A stretch of 64,000 bases of DNA from Perognathus longimembris pacificus (Eukaryota; Chordata; Mammalia; Rodentia; Heteromyidae): positions 39,747,832-39,811,831 of the forward strand of contig NC_063172.1 of the NCBI RefSeq assembly GCF_023159225.1. The letters run 5' to 3'. The translations under genes were made by a program, and so were the position numbers. Under the pieces are notes generated by a model that was given only the letters and a program-made list of their open reading frames with translations, made no database searches and was not told where the DNA came from. Position 1 is the stretch's first letter; every line of letters starts with the position of its first letter. This document shows positions 54,451-64,000 of this stretch, in pieces.

Positions 54451-57186
54451 CGAAGTACTCTGCATCATCATAGTTAAATGCTCCTTAGGAGAGACGTACA
54501 CATTTAAATTACATTACTTTAGTAATATAGGCTAGGAATTATTTTCCTTAAATATATTTTAATATTCCTTTATTAGATGACATTATAATGTGCTATAAGA
54601 AGCATCTACACAAAACTGATTATGTTCAGCAGAGTTGTAATAAAAAAAAAAGATTCATCAGAAATCTTGCCCAGTTTCTTGATCAAAAATATGTGAGATT
54701 CTCGGGAATAACGTCTTCTTATTCCTTTTTAAATGTCTAGGACACTGATTCTGTTTACTCCTTGCTCTAGTCACTTGGAACTACAGAGACAATTGACTGA
54801 CAACACACCCTGTAACATCTGTATGTATTTATGCCTATCATTTTATTATAGATTTACTGGTTTTTACCCATACTTTCTTTTGTCCCCTTCTCTTATTTAG
54901 CTCTTATAGTTACTTTTGTTGCATATATCTTAGAACTATTCATATCTTTGCTGAAGATAAGCAAGATACACTGAGAAAGTAAATGTAATATGTTTGATGT
55001 GATTGAAATCAATTTATTTGTCAATATGTTATCAGTTCTTATTATATTACAAGATCTATTCCTGACACTGAATACATATTGAAACCTCAAAAACAAAAAC
55101 ATCTTAACCGATTCTGATGTTTAAACATAACTTCTTATTTTACATTTTATTTTACTATACAAACAGTGTCTGGCTTAAAATATCAAATTAAAATTCACAG
55201 GAACATCTTGACTCCTCTATCATGATATACAATAACTTTTTCACATACATTTTAACTAGATTAAATGTTTATTACCAGTTTGAATAGTTTAATATATGAA
55301 GCACATAGAAAAGTTACAGCCAGATCGTATTTCCAGCAAAGCAAAACATTAATGGCTTCTTCACCACCTTGTAAACATTAATCAGCCTCAAAAACACTTT
55401 TTTCTCATGTAAATAATACTCTAGCATGTCTAGGCCTAGGATCAGAATGGAATATGTTTTACATACACTTTTCATTAAATGAAAATGAAATGCATTAGCA
55501 GAATCTAAATACAAAGCAGTGTTGCCTATTATGATTGCTAACACTATTGCAGAGAGAAATGAAGAGATATCTAGGATATTGAGTCAAGAGTACACAAAAC
55601 AGACTTGTATAATCCAATTTTACTATCTTAGAGTCAGAGTACATCTTACTTGCTGTGTGTTCTGGCCATCTTTGAGAAGGTGAATTAATTATTAAGCAAT
55701 TTCTGCAAAACTACCTAAGTTAGCTTTTTTTCCTTAGCCCTGAACAGCAATAATGTAAGCAAATGCATCAGAGTAGAATGCAATTAGAGCATCAATTGAT
55801 TTTAATTATTGACTGTACCTCAGCAAAGTTATGGGCATAGGATTTATATTCCCAGATAGCTTTTATTTTATTTACAAAAAGCAAATTAATTACAAAATTC
55901 AGTGTTTTGACAATCATGAAATTTGTTTTAATTTTTTCAGCACAGTAACCATTAGTCACTGTTCCATGATTAGAGACTCCTTTATTAACATTATTGTTTC
56001 ATAGTTATCTTCAACCAAGTTGCTCTTTAAATCTATGAAAACAAATTTTCTAAAAAACTTTTGAGAAAGGACAAGAAAATCAATAGGCTAATATCATAAG
56101 CATTGATCATCTCTGGCATATTTACAAAAAATTTTAAATATGTTGACTTTGTGGTTGTTTGCTACAATAAACTTGAGAATCATATAAACTATACCTTACT
56201 AATATTAATAAGAAACCTGAGACATACTTATGGAGTAACCTAGTTAAAGATCTTCTTCTATTCTGATAGGCAAAATCCTATGTCAAGTTATGTATGAGTC
56301 CTAACTTGTAAGGTAGAAAAATTTGGAGATTTTACCAAAGATGCAAACTAGTTTTTGCTTCTCTCCTTTCCACAGTATTTTTTCATACTTTGAAAGAATT
56401 TTGCTCTGCAACATCCTTCCTGGCTGCTTTTCATTTGGGAAAAATTGGCAGGTGAGTGACATCTCATTAACGTCACTGAATGAGAAAACAAAGGCAAAGA
56501 ATTTGCTAGGCAAGCTGAAGCTTTCTCTCTGGCCCAGCATTAGGAAATACAGCCTCTTGGCAGCTATGGAGCAGTAACTCTTCTTCCATAGATGGAAGGA
56601 GAAAGATGTATCCATTCTGTGTGACTCCCACCACAGAAATGGCCAACATGCTAGGAGACTTTATCACTGTCTTTTGTCTTTAAGATGAAGACAATAGAGA
56701 AGAAAGTCACAATATCTAAGCAAAAAGTACTTCTTCTATATGGAAAAGACATAGTCTAAAACAAGCAGTAAGTTTAGGAATTTGTCCATTGGAATAGGCA
56801 ATGTCTAGGTCTAGACATCTTTTTTGAAAAAAAGAATTCACAATATTTTCTCTGTGAATCTTTACATTGTAAATCTCTAATAAATACATTCACTTCACAT
56901 TAGAACACAGAATAACTAATTAATCAAATTCCTGTCAATAGCTAAGTGGCAAGTCTGCTCATGCCTAGAGGAAGCAAAAAAAAAAAAGTTCATTTCCATT
57001 TAGACCCTGCTTTAGACTCTATCCTATTTAGCATATGTTGCAATACTCTAGGGAAATAAGTTGTCTAGAATTCATTGACTGCAGACTCAGATCTGTTCAT
57101 TCCTTCACTCTTTCCATCAGTCATGCAGTCATCCAACAAGCATGCCTTGGGCAGAGTACTTGGTGCAGTTCTCATTTCCAATATCA
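54451..57186. other. Unannotated AT-rich sequence
   Basis: About 2.7 kb. Overlapping frames at 56301-56615 on both strands have no recognisable domain. No repeat family recognised. Confidence 0.45.
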
Positions 57187-57380
57187 CCCCCCCCCCCCGC
57201 CCCCGAATCAGAAGGGTTTGTAAAAGAAAGGAGTGGGGCATGGAAAGAATTAGAGGTGTGAAAGTGAGCAGGAAAAAAATAATAAAGAAGGAAAGGTAGA
57301 GGAGAAAAAAGAAGGGGGTAAGTGTATTAAAGGGCTAAAGAGGGAGGCAAAGGAAATGGTAAGGGAAGGGAGGAGGAGGC
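57187..57380. repeat. C-tract followed by purine-rich low-complexity sequence
   Basis: C12, G, C5 (57187-57204), then about 175 bp dominated by A and G on the plus strand (GGAAGGGAGGAGGAGG type). A strand-asymmetric tract. Confidence 0.8.
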
Positions 57381-57940
57381 CTGTCTTAAAGCTATTCACT
57401 CAGTCTCAGCCTTGAAATCATTCTTATTCCCCATCCCACGTTCTAGATAGAGTCCCCATGTTCCCTATGCCAGAGTGTTAGAAGACAGCCCTACTTTGTG
57501 TAACCATTTGGGATGAAGGAGGAAGATGAGACTGGAGCAGAGACAGAAATGTACAGTACTGTGTGATGAAGTCTGACTGGAGGCATAGGTCATAGTGCCA
57601 AGGATGTTGTAGGGAATGGCACAAGTTTGAGCTTTCTTGTCAGAATAAGATGAAGGTGTAGGGTTAAATTGGTTTACAGTACCCTGGCATTGCATTGCTC
57701 TAGCATCATCAGTATGTGCTGCTAACAGCCACGTGGTAGAGAGGCTTGGAAGTTCTTTTGGAGTTCAGACTACGATGTGAAGGATTGTTTCTATGAGAAA
57801 GTGCTTCCTGAAATCCACACAAAACTTAAACAATTGTTTTAAACCGGATCTATCTGGATTCTGGGCTAGGATCCTCCTTCTTTAGTGAAGAAAGAATTAG
57901 GCAAGATTTAGGAAGGTGGATGAAGGAGAATAAAGGCTCA
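57381..57940. other. Unannotated sequence
   Basis: No gene or repeat family recognised. It may include undetected internal sequence or the 5' part of the LTR to the right. Confidence 0.35.
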
Positions 57941-58345
57941 GATGTCACCACATCCTCATCAGGTCATGTTAATGGAATAACTGGTGACATACAGAAGATT
58001 TTTGCTGACCCATCGATCACTGAAGCCCACAGAAAATGATAGCCCAAGTCTGACCAATCCCAGGTAAAGAACTCACCCACTGGGAAATTTGCGGATATAT
58101 AACTCAGTCTCTCTGATTTAGTGACACATAACCAAATTTTACAGGACTGAGTACTCATGTCAATATAAGATCCTCAAGTCTTCTGGCCCTCCTATCTGAA
58201 GTGTGCACTTTCCCTTACTTTCTCTTTGCTCTGCATGCATAAACCCACTCCTGCTTAAGTTGCTTTTATGTCTGTCCTTGAATTCTTTATTAAATCCAAG
58301 AACCTTCTGGATCCTGACCCAGCAACCCCAGTCTAATAACACTGG
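57941..58345 (+). mobile_element. ERV1-type LTR remnant
   Basis: A TATA-like GGATATATAACTCAG at about 58094, ATGCATAAACCC at about 58236, then TTTTATGTCTGTCCTTGAAT, TCTTTATTAAATCCAAGAAC and CTTCTGGATCCTGACCCAGC. The CCTTGAATTCTTT and AAGAACC...GATCCTGACCC combination is typical of the U5 side of ERV1 LTRs. Boundaries are uncertain and no internal genes were seen. Confidence 0.62.
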
Positions 58346-59252
58346 TATAGCTTGGGCATTGTCTCAGTACTGCTTTACTTTTGTTTCTAATGATAAAGTT
58401 AGAAAATGAAGGAGTGAAGGCTGTTTGGATCTTCTGGCTTCAGGAAGGATGTGGCTCACCATTTCTCTTCCTATGTCCCTCAAAACCTATCAGCAACAGA
58501 CTGCTTTTGAATTATCATTTACACTTACTACTGCTGAGCCAAAAATTTCCTAAATACAAATGTCTGTTTTTTTTTTCTTAAAAGTTTTCTGACAAGAAGG
58601 AGACAAGTTACTTCACATTATCTCTTTAGTTAAGCCAATTTTTATTCTAAAATTTTCTAGGAATATTTTTTATCTAGGCAACGGTAATAATTCATCACCA
58701 TTTTAAGATAATCCAAGAAACATGTTATGCTACTATACTTTAAGTCATTTATAGGAATTATTCTCCTATGTTTTATTTTATTATAGAAATATACTGTGTC
58801 ATATAGGTTAAGATCTGATTCAAGAATATTTGGGTCTGATTGCTAGATGTGTCATGGAGCAATCAAATAGTTTTAAACAAGTTGGAACTTAAACATATTT
58901 ATGAATGAAAGATGGATCTTTCTATAAGCTACTGACTGTGCAATATAGGAAAGATTTCTTTTCCCTTCAAGCTAGTTACTAAGATGGAAATTAATCCTTT
59001 ATGCGATCATCATATTATGCTGAGTCTCATTATATCATTTCCTGTAATTTCTTTGTATAGGAAAAGAATCTTGAGAGTGACATTAGAGCAATAGTGTAGA
59101 AGTTTATTATATGCATATATAAATATATTGTTATTCACTGTTTATATATTGTATTTAGCGTGAGCTTTACTAGAAGGTCATTCATTCTCTCTCCTAATAT
59201 TCCATGCTGTTTATATTTTTTTTTATCTTTAGTCAGCTTTAATTTCTAAGGT
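58346..59252. other. Unannotated sequence
   Basis: No gene or repeat family recognised in about 900 bp. Confidence 0.4.
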
Positions 59253-59486
59253 AAAGATACATACGTGGGGCTGGGGATAAGGCCTAGTGGCAAGAGTGAT
59301 TGCCTCATATACATGAAGCCCTGGGTTCGATTCCCCAGCACCACATATATAGAAAATGGCCAGAAGGGGCGCTGTGGCTCAAGTGGCAGAGTGCTAGCCT
59401 TGAGCAAAAGGAAGCCAGGGACAGTGCTCAGGCCCTGAGTCCAAGGCCCAGGACTGGCAAAAAAAAAAAAAAAAAGATACATATGT
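59253..59486 (+). mobile_element. IDL-Geo dimeric SINE with 14-bp TSD
   Basis: GGGCTGGGGATAAGGCCTAG, GGTTCGATTCCCCAGCACCA, GGGGCGCTGTGGCTCAAGTG and GGCCCAGGACTGGC, then an A tail. Flanks AAAGATACATACGT (59253-59266) and AAAGATACATATGT (59473-59486) differ by one CpG-to-TpG change. The intact B box and CpGs indicate a young copy. Confidence 0.97.
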
Positions 59487-59804
59487 AATGATCTTTGTGC
59501 TTTGTTAATAGCATAGCAGTAGATTTCTCAGTCCCTTATGAGAATACACTCAATACTAAAGGCTTTAATGTCTCCAGATCTTTCTTTTTCTCAGAACCAT
59601 TGTGATGAGATTAGCAAGAGAGCAAGGGGGTGAAATGGCAGCAGAAAAGGATAAGCTAGAACTCATCACTGCTTGGTGATCCTTGAGGATGTCAGTGACA
59701 GAATCAACTCAGGATATTATGACTTTATGAAAAGAATGTAATTTTCTTTGTACCCGTAATAATGTAATAATGAGTATTCTTAGACTTGTTTCCCTTCTAG
59801 TAGA
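59487..59804. other. Unannotated sequence
   Basis: No gene or repeat family recognised. Confidence 0.38.
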
Positions 59805-60330
59805 TCCATTCTTTTTTTCTCTTATTGTCAAAGTGATGTACAGAAAGGTTACAGGTTCATACGTTAGGCCTTGCGTACATTTCTTGTACTGTTTGTTACC
59901 TCCTCCCTCATTCCCTCATCCCCCCTCCCCTTTAGCCACTCCCCCCATGAGTTGTTCAGTTGGTTTACACCAAATGGTTTTGCAAGTATTGCTTTTGGAG
60001 TCATTTGTCTTTTTATCCTTGATTTTGATATTCCCTTTCACTTCCCTAGTTCTATTTTTTATTTTTTATTTATTTATTTATTTATTTTTGGCCAGTCCTG
60101 GGCCTTGGACTCAGGGCCTGAGCACCCTCCCTGGCTTCTTCCTGCTCAAGGCTAGCACTCTGCCACTTGAGCCACAGCACCGCTTCTGGCCGTTTTCCAT
60201 ATATGTGGTGCTGGGGAATCGAACTGAGAGCTTCATGTGTAGGAGGCAAGCACTCTTGCCACTAGGCCATATTCCCAGCCCCACTTCCCTAGTTCTAATG
60301 ACAGTATATACAGTATCCAGTGAATAAGCC
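59805..60330 (-). mobile_element. LINE-1 3' UTR split by a SINE
   Basis: Plus strand TTATTGTCAAAGTGATGTAC, AGAAAGGTTACAGGTTCATA, a C-rich block, GTTGGTTTACACCAAATGGT, GATTTTGATATTCCCTTTCA, and after the SINE TCTAATGACAGTATATACAG. The 185-codon forward open frame spanning both elements is an artefact. Confidence 0.9.
60039..60297 (-). mobile_element. IDL-Geo SINE inserted in LINE-1 3' UTR
   Basis: The tail is (TTTA)n rather than poly(T), followed by TTGGCCAGTCCTGGGCCTTG, CTGCCACTTGAGCCACAGCA and CACTAGGCCATATTCCCAGC. CACTTCCCTAGTTCTA duplications lie at 60039-60054 and 60282-60297, within the LINE-1 sequence. Confidence 0.96.
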
Positions 60331-60379
60331 TCCATTTATGTAGTCATTATGTTTGTTGCTTAGGACCTGTTATTCTCCC

Positions 60380-60905
60380 TGCATAACTCTGTTACAACCT
60401 ATTTTATTCTCCTGACTCCAACACTTTTTCCTATACTATCTACCTTAGTTGGGGAAGTGTTATTAAAACCCAGTTATAAACATATTGAAATCCTCTGATA
60501 TTTCCACACTGACTTTAGGATAAAGCAAGATCTTCTCTTTAGCATGACTTGGGTGAGCACTTCATATCTGACTCCAGCTTACCTATCTGCCTCCATAACA
60601 CTTCAAATTTGTCACATCAGCTAAAAATAACTACCCAAGGTGTCCCCTTCAGAAGAAAATTAACTTCACACTACTTATTCTTTATATTAACCCTTTTTTG
60701 GCCCTTGAGGCCTCATTTGTACAAATTATCCCTCTGTTCACAGAGCTGTAACTGGTAACCCCAAACCAAGCCCTAAACTCCCTGAGGCCAGGGACTATGC
60801 TTTGTTCATCTTTATGTCTTTGCTATGTTTTCCTTTGCTCATAATCACTAAATAGTCAAATGTTTCTTGACTAAATTGCTAAGGTAATGAATAAAGAAGA
60901 CACAA
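60380..60905 (+). mobile_element. L2 LINE 3' end
   Basis: TTGAAATCCTCTGATATTTC, GACTTTAGGATAAAGCAAGA, TCCAGCTTACCTATCTGCCT, then CTCCCTGAGGCCAGGGACTA, TGCTTTGTTCATCTTTATGT and an AATGAATAAAGAAG end. This is the full order of the L2 3' ORF end and terminal sequence (AGGATAAAGTCC ... CCCTGAGGGCAGGGACCATGTCT). Confidence 0.87.
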
Positions 60906-61964
60906 ATATGACTTAAAAAATAATTTCACCAAAAAGAAAGGGAGAATCACTTGAAATGCCATTTTTAGGTCAAAGATAGTTTTAACTTATTTCTAGTCAA
61001 ATGTAAGAGTCTAGACTTAAGTAGATATAAGTATATATTTCAGAACCACTGATATAAGCTCACATTAAATATGCTTCAGTGGTATTTTCATAGCACATGT
61101 GAGCTGAAGTCTTTTGAATTCTTGTCTTATATGAGCTACTGAACTTAGCTATAAGCAAATAGTGCTAGGATTCTAACAGACCTACAAAGAAACAAGAATG
61201 AGTGAGAGGAGCATAGGTCTAATTTCCTTGAGAAAACAAGAGCTTTTCAGGAAAAAAGAAACTATAAGCGTAGGTTACTTGGTTTCTAATAGGATTTATT
61301 TATTTTGCTGTGCTTGATTATTATTGCATTGTATGTATTTTATAAACTATCCTGTTGCTTAAGAAATAGATGGAGTATAAATTTAAAATAAATAAAGGTA
61401 CACTTTATTCTGTATAATAACTCCTGAGGGTTTATTAATCACATGCCATATAATACGATGGTATATTTGTTTCATATTTATGAAATTAAATTGATTGATT
61501 TTGTTACATGTAATATTAATATTCTGCTTTGCATCATTATGACTTAAATGACTAAAGCTTATTACTTAAAGGTTATGCAAATGATAATACCCTTTCAAAT
61601 CAACCTTTATGTTAAGTAAAGCACCCTACTCCAGCACCCCCAAAGCCTGGTATATCACAGATATTGTTTAAATGATATGTAATTAAAAGGATGGCTGAAA
61701 AGTTTCTATATTAAAAATATACACATGTAGAATAAGTAATTTCTTTCTGAAATATTTCCTTGTGTTGAATTGAATCTAACAAGCGACAGTTGTCAAACTT
61801 CATTACCAGTTTTCTGTAAGAGCTTCATCAAATCACATAATGATACTCATCTCCATTTTGTTCTTTCCAAAAATAGGAATAAATTCTATTTACAGAGTAG
61901 ACTAAAGGTAAAATTGACAACAAGTGAGTCTATTTTAAAGTTTGTGCCAGTTAGGGGTTAAAAT
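60906..61964. other. Unannotated AT-rich sequence
   Basis: No gene or repeat family recognised in about 1 kb. Confidence 0.42.
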
Positions 61965-62385
61965 GTGCCCTTTCTCTTTCACACACACAAATTATATGTT
62001 GAAATCCATCTTTACAGCAGTCAGGTAGTTAAAATAAGGTTGTTCTAATGGATCTGAATCTACTCTGCCTGATGTCCTTATAAAAATGATAATAATAAGC
62101 AGCAACACAAACAACACACAGAGACTGATATGTGAAGAGAAAGGAAGAATTCAGTTCAATGCTTCTGCACACCAGGAATGGATCGTATCAGAAAACCAAC
62201 AGAAGCCTCAGGAGAGGCATAGAACAGATTCTTCCCGAAGCCCTAGAGGCCGTAAACTTGAATGACTGCAGCACCTTCCCTTTAGACTTCCTGTACACAG
62301 ACTATGGAGAAAATACATTTCTCTTGTGAGCCCTCTGGCCTTTGATATTTTGTTTTGAACGCCCTCGGAAACTAATAAAATTCCT
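61965..62385 (+). mobile_element. MLT1-like LTR (ERVL-MaLR)
   Basis: CAAATTATATGTTGAAATCC, CTGATGTCCTTATAAAAATG, AGGCATAGAACAGATTCTTC, GCACCTTCCCTTTAGACTTC, AGAAAATACATTTCTCTTGT and TATTTTGTTTTGAACGCCCT, then GGAAACTAATA, are in MLT1/MST order (ATATGTTGAAATCC ... GTGTCCTTATAAGAAG ... GACTTCCAGCC ... AATAAATTTCTG ... ACTAATA). Near full length, diverged. Confidence 0.88.
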
Positions 62386-62430
62386 GACCTAAATAATTTC
62401 CTTGGGTTAAAAGAGAAAGAAAGAAAAAAG

Positions 62431-62712
62431 CCTCCTGGTGCCACTGACACACAACTGTAATCCTAACTACTCAGGAGACTGAGATCTGAGGATCATGGTT
62501 TGAAGCCAGACTCTGGACAGAAAAGTCCCTATGAGACTATCATCTCCAATTAACCATTCAAAAACTGGAAGTGGAGTTGTGGTTCAACATGGTAGAGTGC
62601 TAACTTTGAGCAAAACAGCCTAGGGACAGAGCCCAAGCCTTGAGTTCAAGCCCCATGACAGACAAAAAAAAAAAAAAAAAAAGAAAAAGAAAAAGAAAAG
62701 AAAGAAGAAGCT
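62431..62712 (+). mobile_element. B1-like + Geo dimeric SINE with AAAAAG tail
   Basis: Left CACAACTGTAATCCTAACTA, CTCAGGAGACTGAGATCTGA, GGATCATGGTTTGAAGCCAG and TCATCTCCAATTAACCATTC. Right GGAAGTGGAGTTGTGGTTCA, GGTAGAGTGCTAACTTTGAG, CCTAGGGACAGAGCCCAAGC and CCTTGAGTTCAAGCCCCATG. The tail is A19 then AAAAAG units. It is the clearest full-length example of the B1+Geo form. Confidence 0.93.
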
Positions 62713-62939
62713 TGAGAAGAGAGATAAATAAATGTCTTTCTATTTGTTATTGAAGGTCTCTCATGTGTCCACTACTGAGCTTGTGACTAAAGACATAACC
62801 ATGGCTCCCAGTCATGGCAGTTGTGTTCACAGAGCCACTGACCAACAAAGGCAGAAAATGTGATGGAAAATATATAACAAGGCAACTTGGGATGATCTTC
62901 AAACAGCAGAAAGCTGTAAATATTGATGAGCAAGGCCAT

Positions 62940-63290
62940 TTTATTATTTATTTATTTTTATTTTAATTGTTGCAGAAAGAGTTTTCAATTCAATATCAAT
63001 TTACAAAAACAGTACAAATACATCATGATCAATGTTACCCCATCAATCACATGACCTTTCATGACTTGGATTTTGCCTGCTTTTTTTCCACTTCAATTTC
63101 AGCCTTCAAGTCCCTCTTTCTTCCTCTTTAATTTCACTGCGTACATCTTGTATATACCCCCCCCCACACACACATACATATATACACAATATACTTCAGC
63201 CATATTTACTTGCATTGCCTCGAGTTCTGGAAGCCTTCGTTTTATGCCTTAGTGCATTCTGTCTGGTAGTCTCCTATTCCATATATTTAT
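62940..63290 (-). mobile_element. Possible retroelement 3' end (unclassified)
   Basis: It starts with a T-rich stretch like an antisense tail (TTTATTATTTATTTATTTTT). TTGTTGCAGAAAGAGTTTTC and CATGATCAATGTTACCCCAT follow, and a C9 plus CA/TA tract lies at 63157-63190. It looks like an antisense LINE-type 3' UTR, but no second copy exists in the window to confirm it. Confidence 0.4.
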
Positions 63291-63331
63291 CTGACAGGCT
63301 CCCAAGTTTTCCTGCTTTCTAAACTCATGCA

Positions 63332-63583
63332 CTCACTTCACATTTTTTGTTGTTGTTTTGTTTTGTTTTGCCAGTCTTGGGCCTTGGACTCAGAGCCTGA
63401 ACACTGTTCCTGGCTTCTTTTTTATGTTGTTGTACAAGGATAGCACTCTGCCACTTGAGCCACAGCACCACTTCTGGCCATTTTTTATGTATGTGCTGCT
63501 GAGGAATAGGACCCAGGGTTTCATGTACATAAGGCAAGCACTCTTGCCACTAGGCCATATTCCCAGCCCCTCACTTCACATTT
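63332..63583 (-). mobile_element. IDL-Geo dimeric SINE with 14-bp TSD
   Basis: A TTG/TTTTG-rich tail, then GCCAGTCTTGGGCCTTGGAC, CTGCCACTTGAGCCACAGCA and CACTAGGCCATATTCCCAGC. CTCACTTCACATTT flanks at 63332-63345 and 63570-63583 are perfect. A small insertion (TTATGTTGTTGTACAAGG in place of the usual TTGCTCAAGG) lies in the Geo half. Confidence 0.95.
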
Positions 63584-64000
63584 GAAAGCACATTTTAAAT
63601 CACATTCTGAGTTAGAAGAGAGTCCTCTGCTTTCACACCCCTGAATGCTCATTACTTCACTAAACGGAGGGTAGACTTGCTAAAGAGCACAGATTGCCTA
63701 TTTTTAAGGCCTTCTCTCTTTTTCTTCTCAAGCTAAGCACAGTAGCTGAAACAAATTGTAGATGTTTTATAAGTTTCCTAAATGAAATTTCTATAATTAA
63801 TGTAGTGAAATGAATTATGTAAAGGTACTCAGGAACCTATACAGGCACATTAAAACAAACCCAAGATTGAATTTGGGCATGACATACACCTTTTGCTACG
63901 CCATGCCTCCCTCTGTACTACATGATAGTGATTTCTCCCTCTACTTTCCATGTCGCCTTTAGAAGTTTCACTCACTACCAGCCTAGAATGACACCAAGTG
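63584..64000. other. Unannotated sequence to window end
   Basis: No gene or repeat family recognised. Confidence 0.4.

Noticed and set aside
59770..60327. 185-codon forward open frame
   Set aside because: It is read through the antisense of a LINE-1 3' UTR and an antisense IDL-Geo SINE, both with clear boundaries and target duplications.
1..64000. CRISPR array, operon or other prokaryotic system
   Set aside because: No regularly spaced direct repeats with unique spacers and no dense coding. The repeat content is mammalian throughout.

Overview
The window is ordinary non-coding mammalian nuclear DNA: AT-rich, packed with LINEs and SINEs, with no gene, exon, RNA gene or bacterial-type feature that I can support. 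Every longer open frame I examined is a retroelement fragment, a low-complexity translation or a chance ORF. The best host assignment is a rodent of the superfamily Geomyoidea (kangaroo rats, pocket mice, pocket gophers). Ten copies of a dimeric SINE match my recollection of IDL-Geo, a family described as restricted to that superfamily: a tRNA-Ala/ID-like left half ending in CCCAGCACCACAT, then a right half containing TGGCTCAAGTGG and ending near CCAGGACTGGC, then a poly(A) tail. The species, chromosome and any host gene are not determinable from this sequence.

Layout. 0-6 kb: two tandem IDL-Geo copies, an inverted LINE-1, a short LINE-1 3' end and an old LINE-1 piece. 6-12 kb: a B1+Geo dimeric SINE split by a LINE-1 3' end, an old reverse-strand LINE-1, a MIR, and an old LINE-1 carrying two younger insertions. 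12-20 kb: two solo-LTR-like blocks, old and young LINE-1 3' ends and a TATG/TG microsatellite. 20-27 kb: a SINE cluster, (TA)n and (CA)n tracts, and an MLT1-like LTR split by a LINE-1. 28-32 kb: a three-level nest in which an old LINE-1 contains a younger antisense LINE-1 of about 2 kb (28998-31168), which itself contains an IDL-Geo SINE. 32-44 kb: B1+Geo SINEs, a 60-bp LINE-1 insertion, an old LINE-1 with an internal TA expansion, L2 and MIR relics, two abutting LINE-1 3' ends, a MER5-like DNA transposon, and a young LINE-1 fragment with a perfect 15-bp duplication. 46-64 kb: an ERV-type LTR with a strong G-quadruplex motif, monomeric ID elements, a second inverted LINE-1, an inverted pair of IDL-Geo copies, an ERV1-like LTR, an IDL-Geo inside a LINE-1 3' UTR, an L2, an MLT1-like LTR and further SINEs.

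Nothing here forms a pathway or operon. The readable biology is retrotransposition history: LINE-1 copies, all severely 5'-truncated, and the SINEs mobilised by the same machinery, dated relative to each other by nesting and target-site duplications (TSDs). The most informative observation is a graded series of dimeric SINEs: B1 joined to a short ID-like right half, B1 joined to a long Geo right half, and ID joined to the long Geo half. It suggests that Geo is an ID/tRNA-derived monomer with an internal insertion. I found no novel defence, mobile or coding system. Family names are assigned by eye against remembered consensus sequences.
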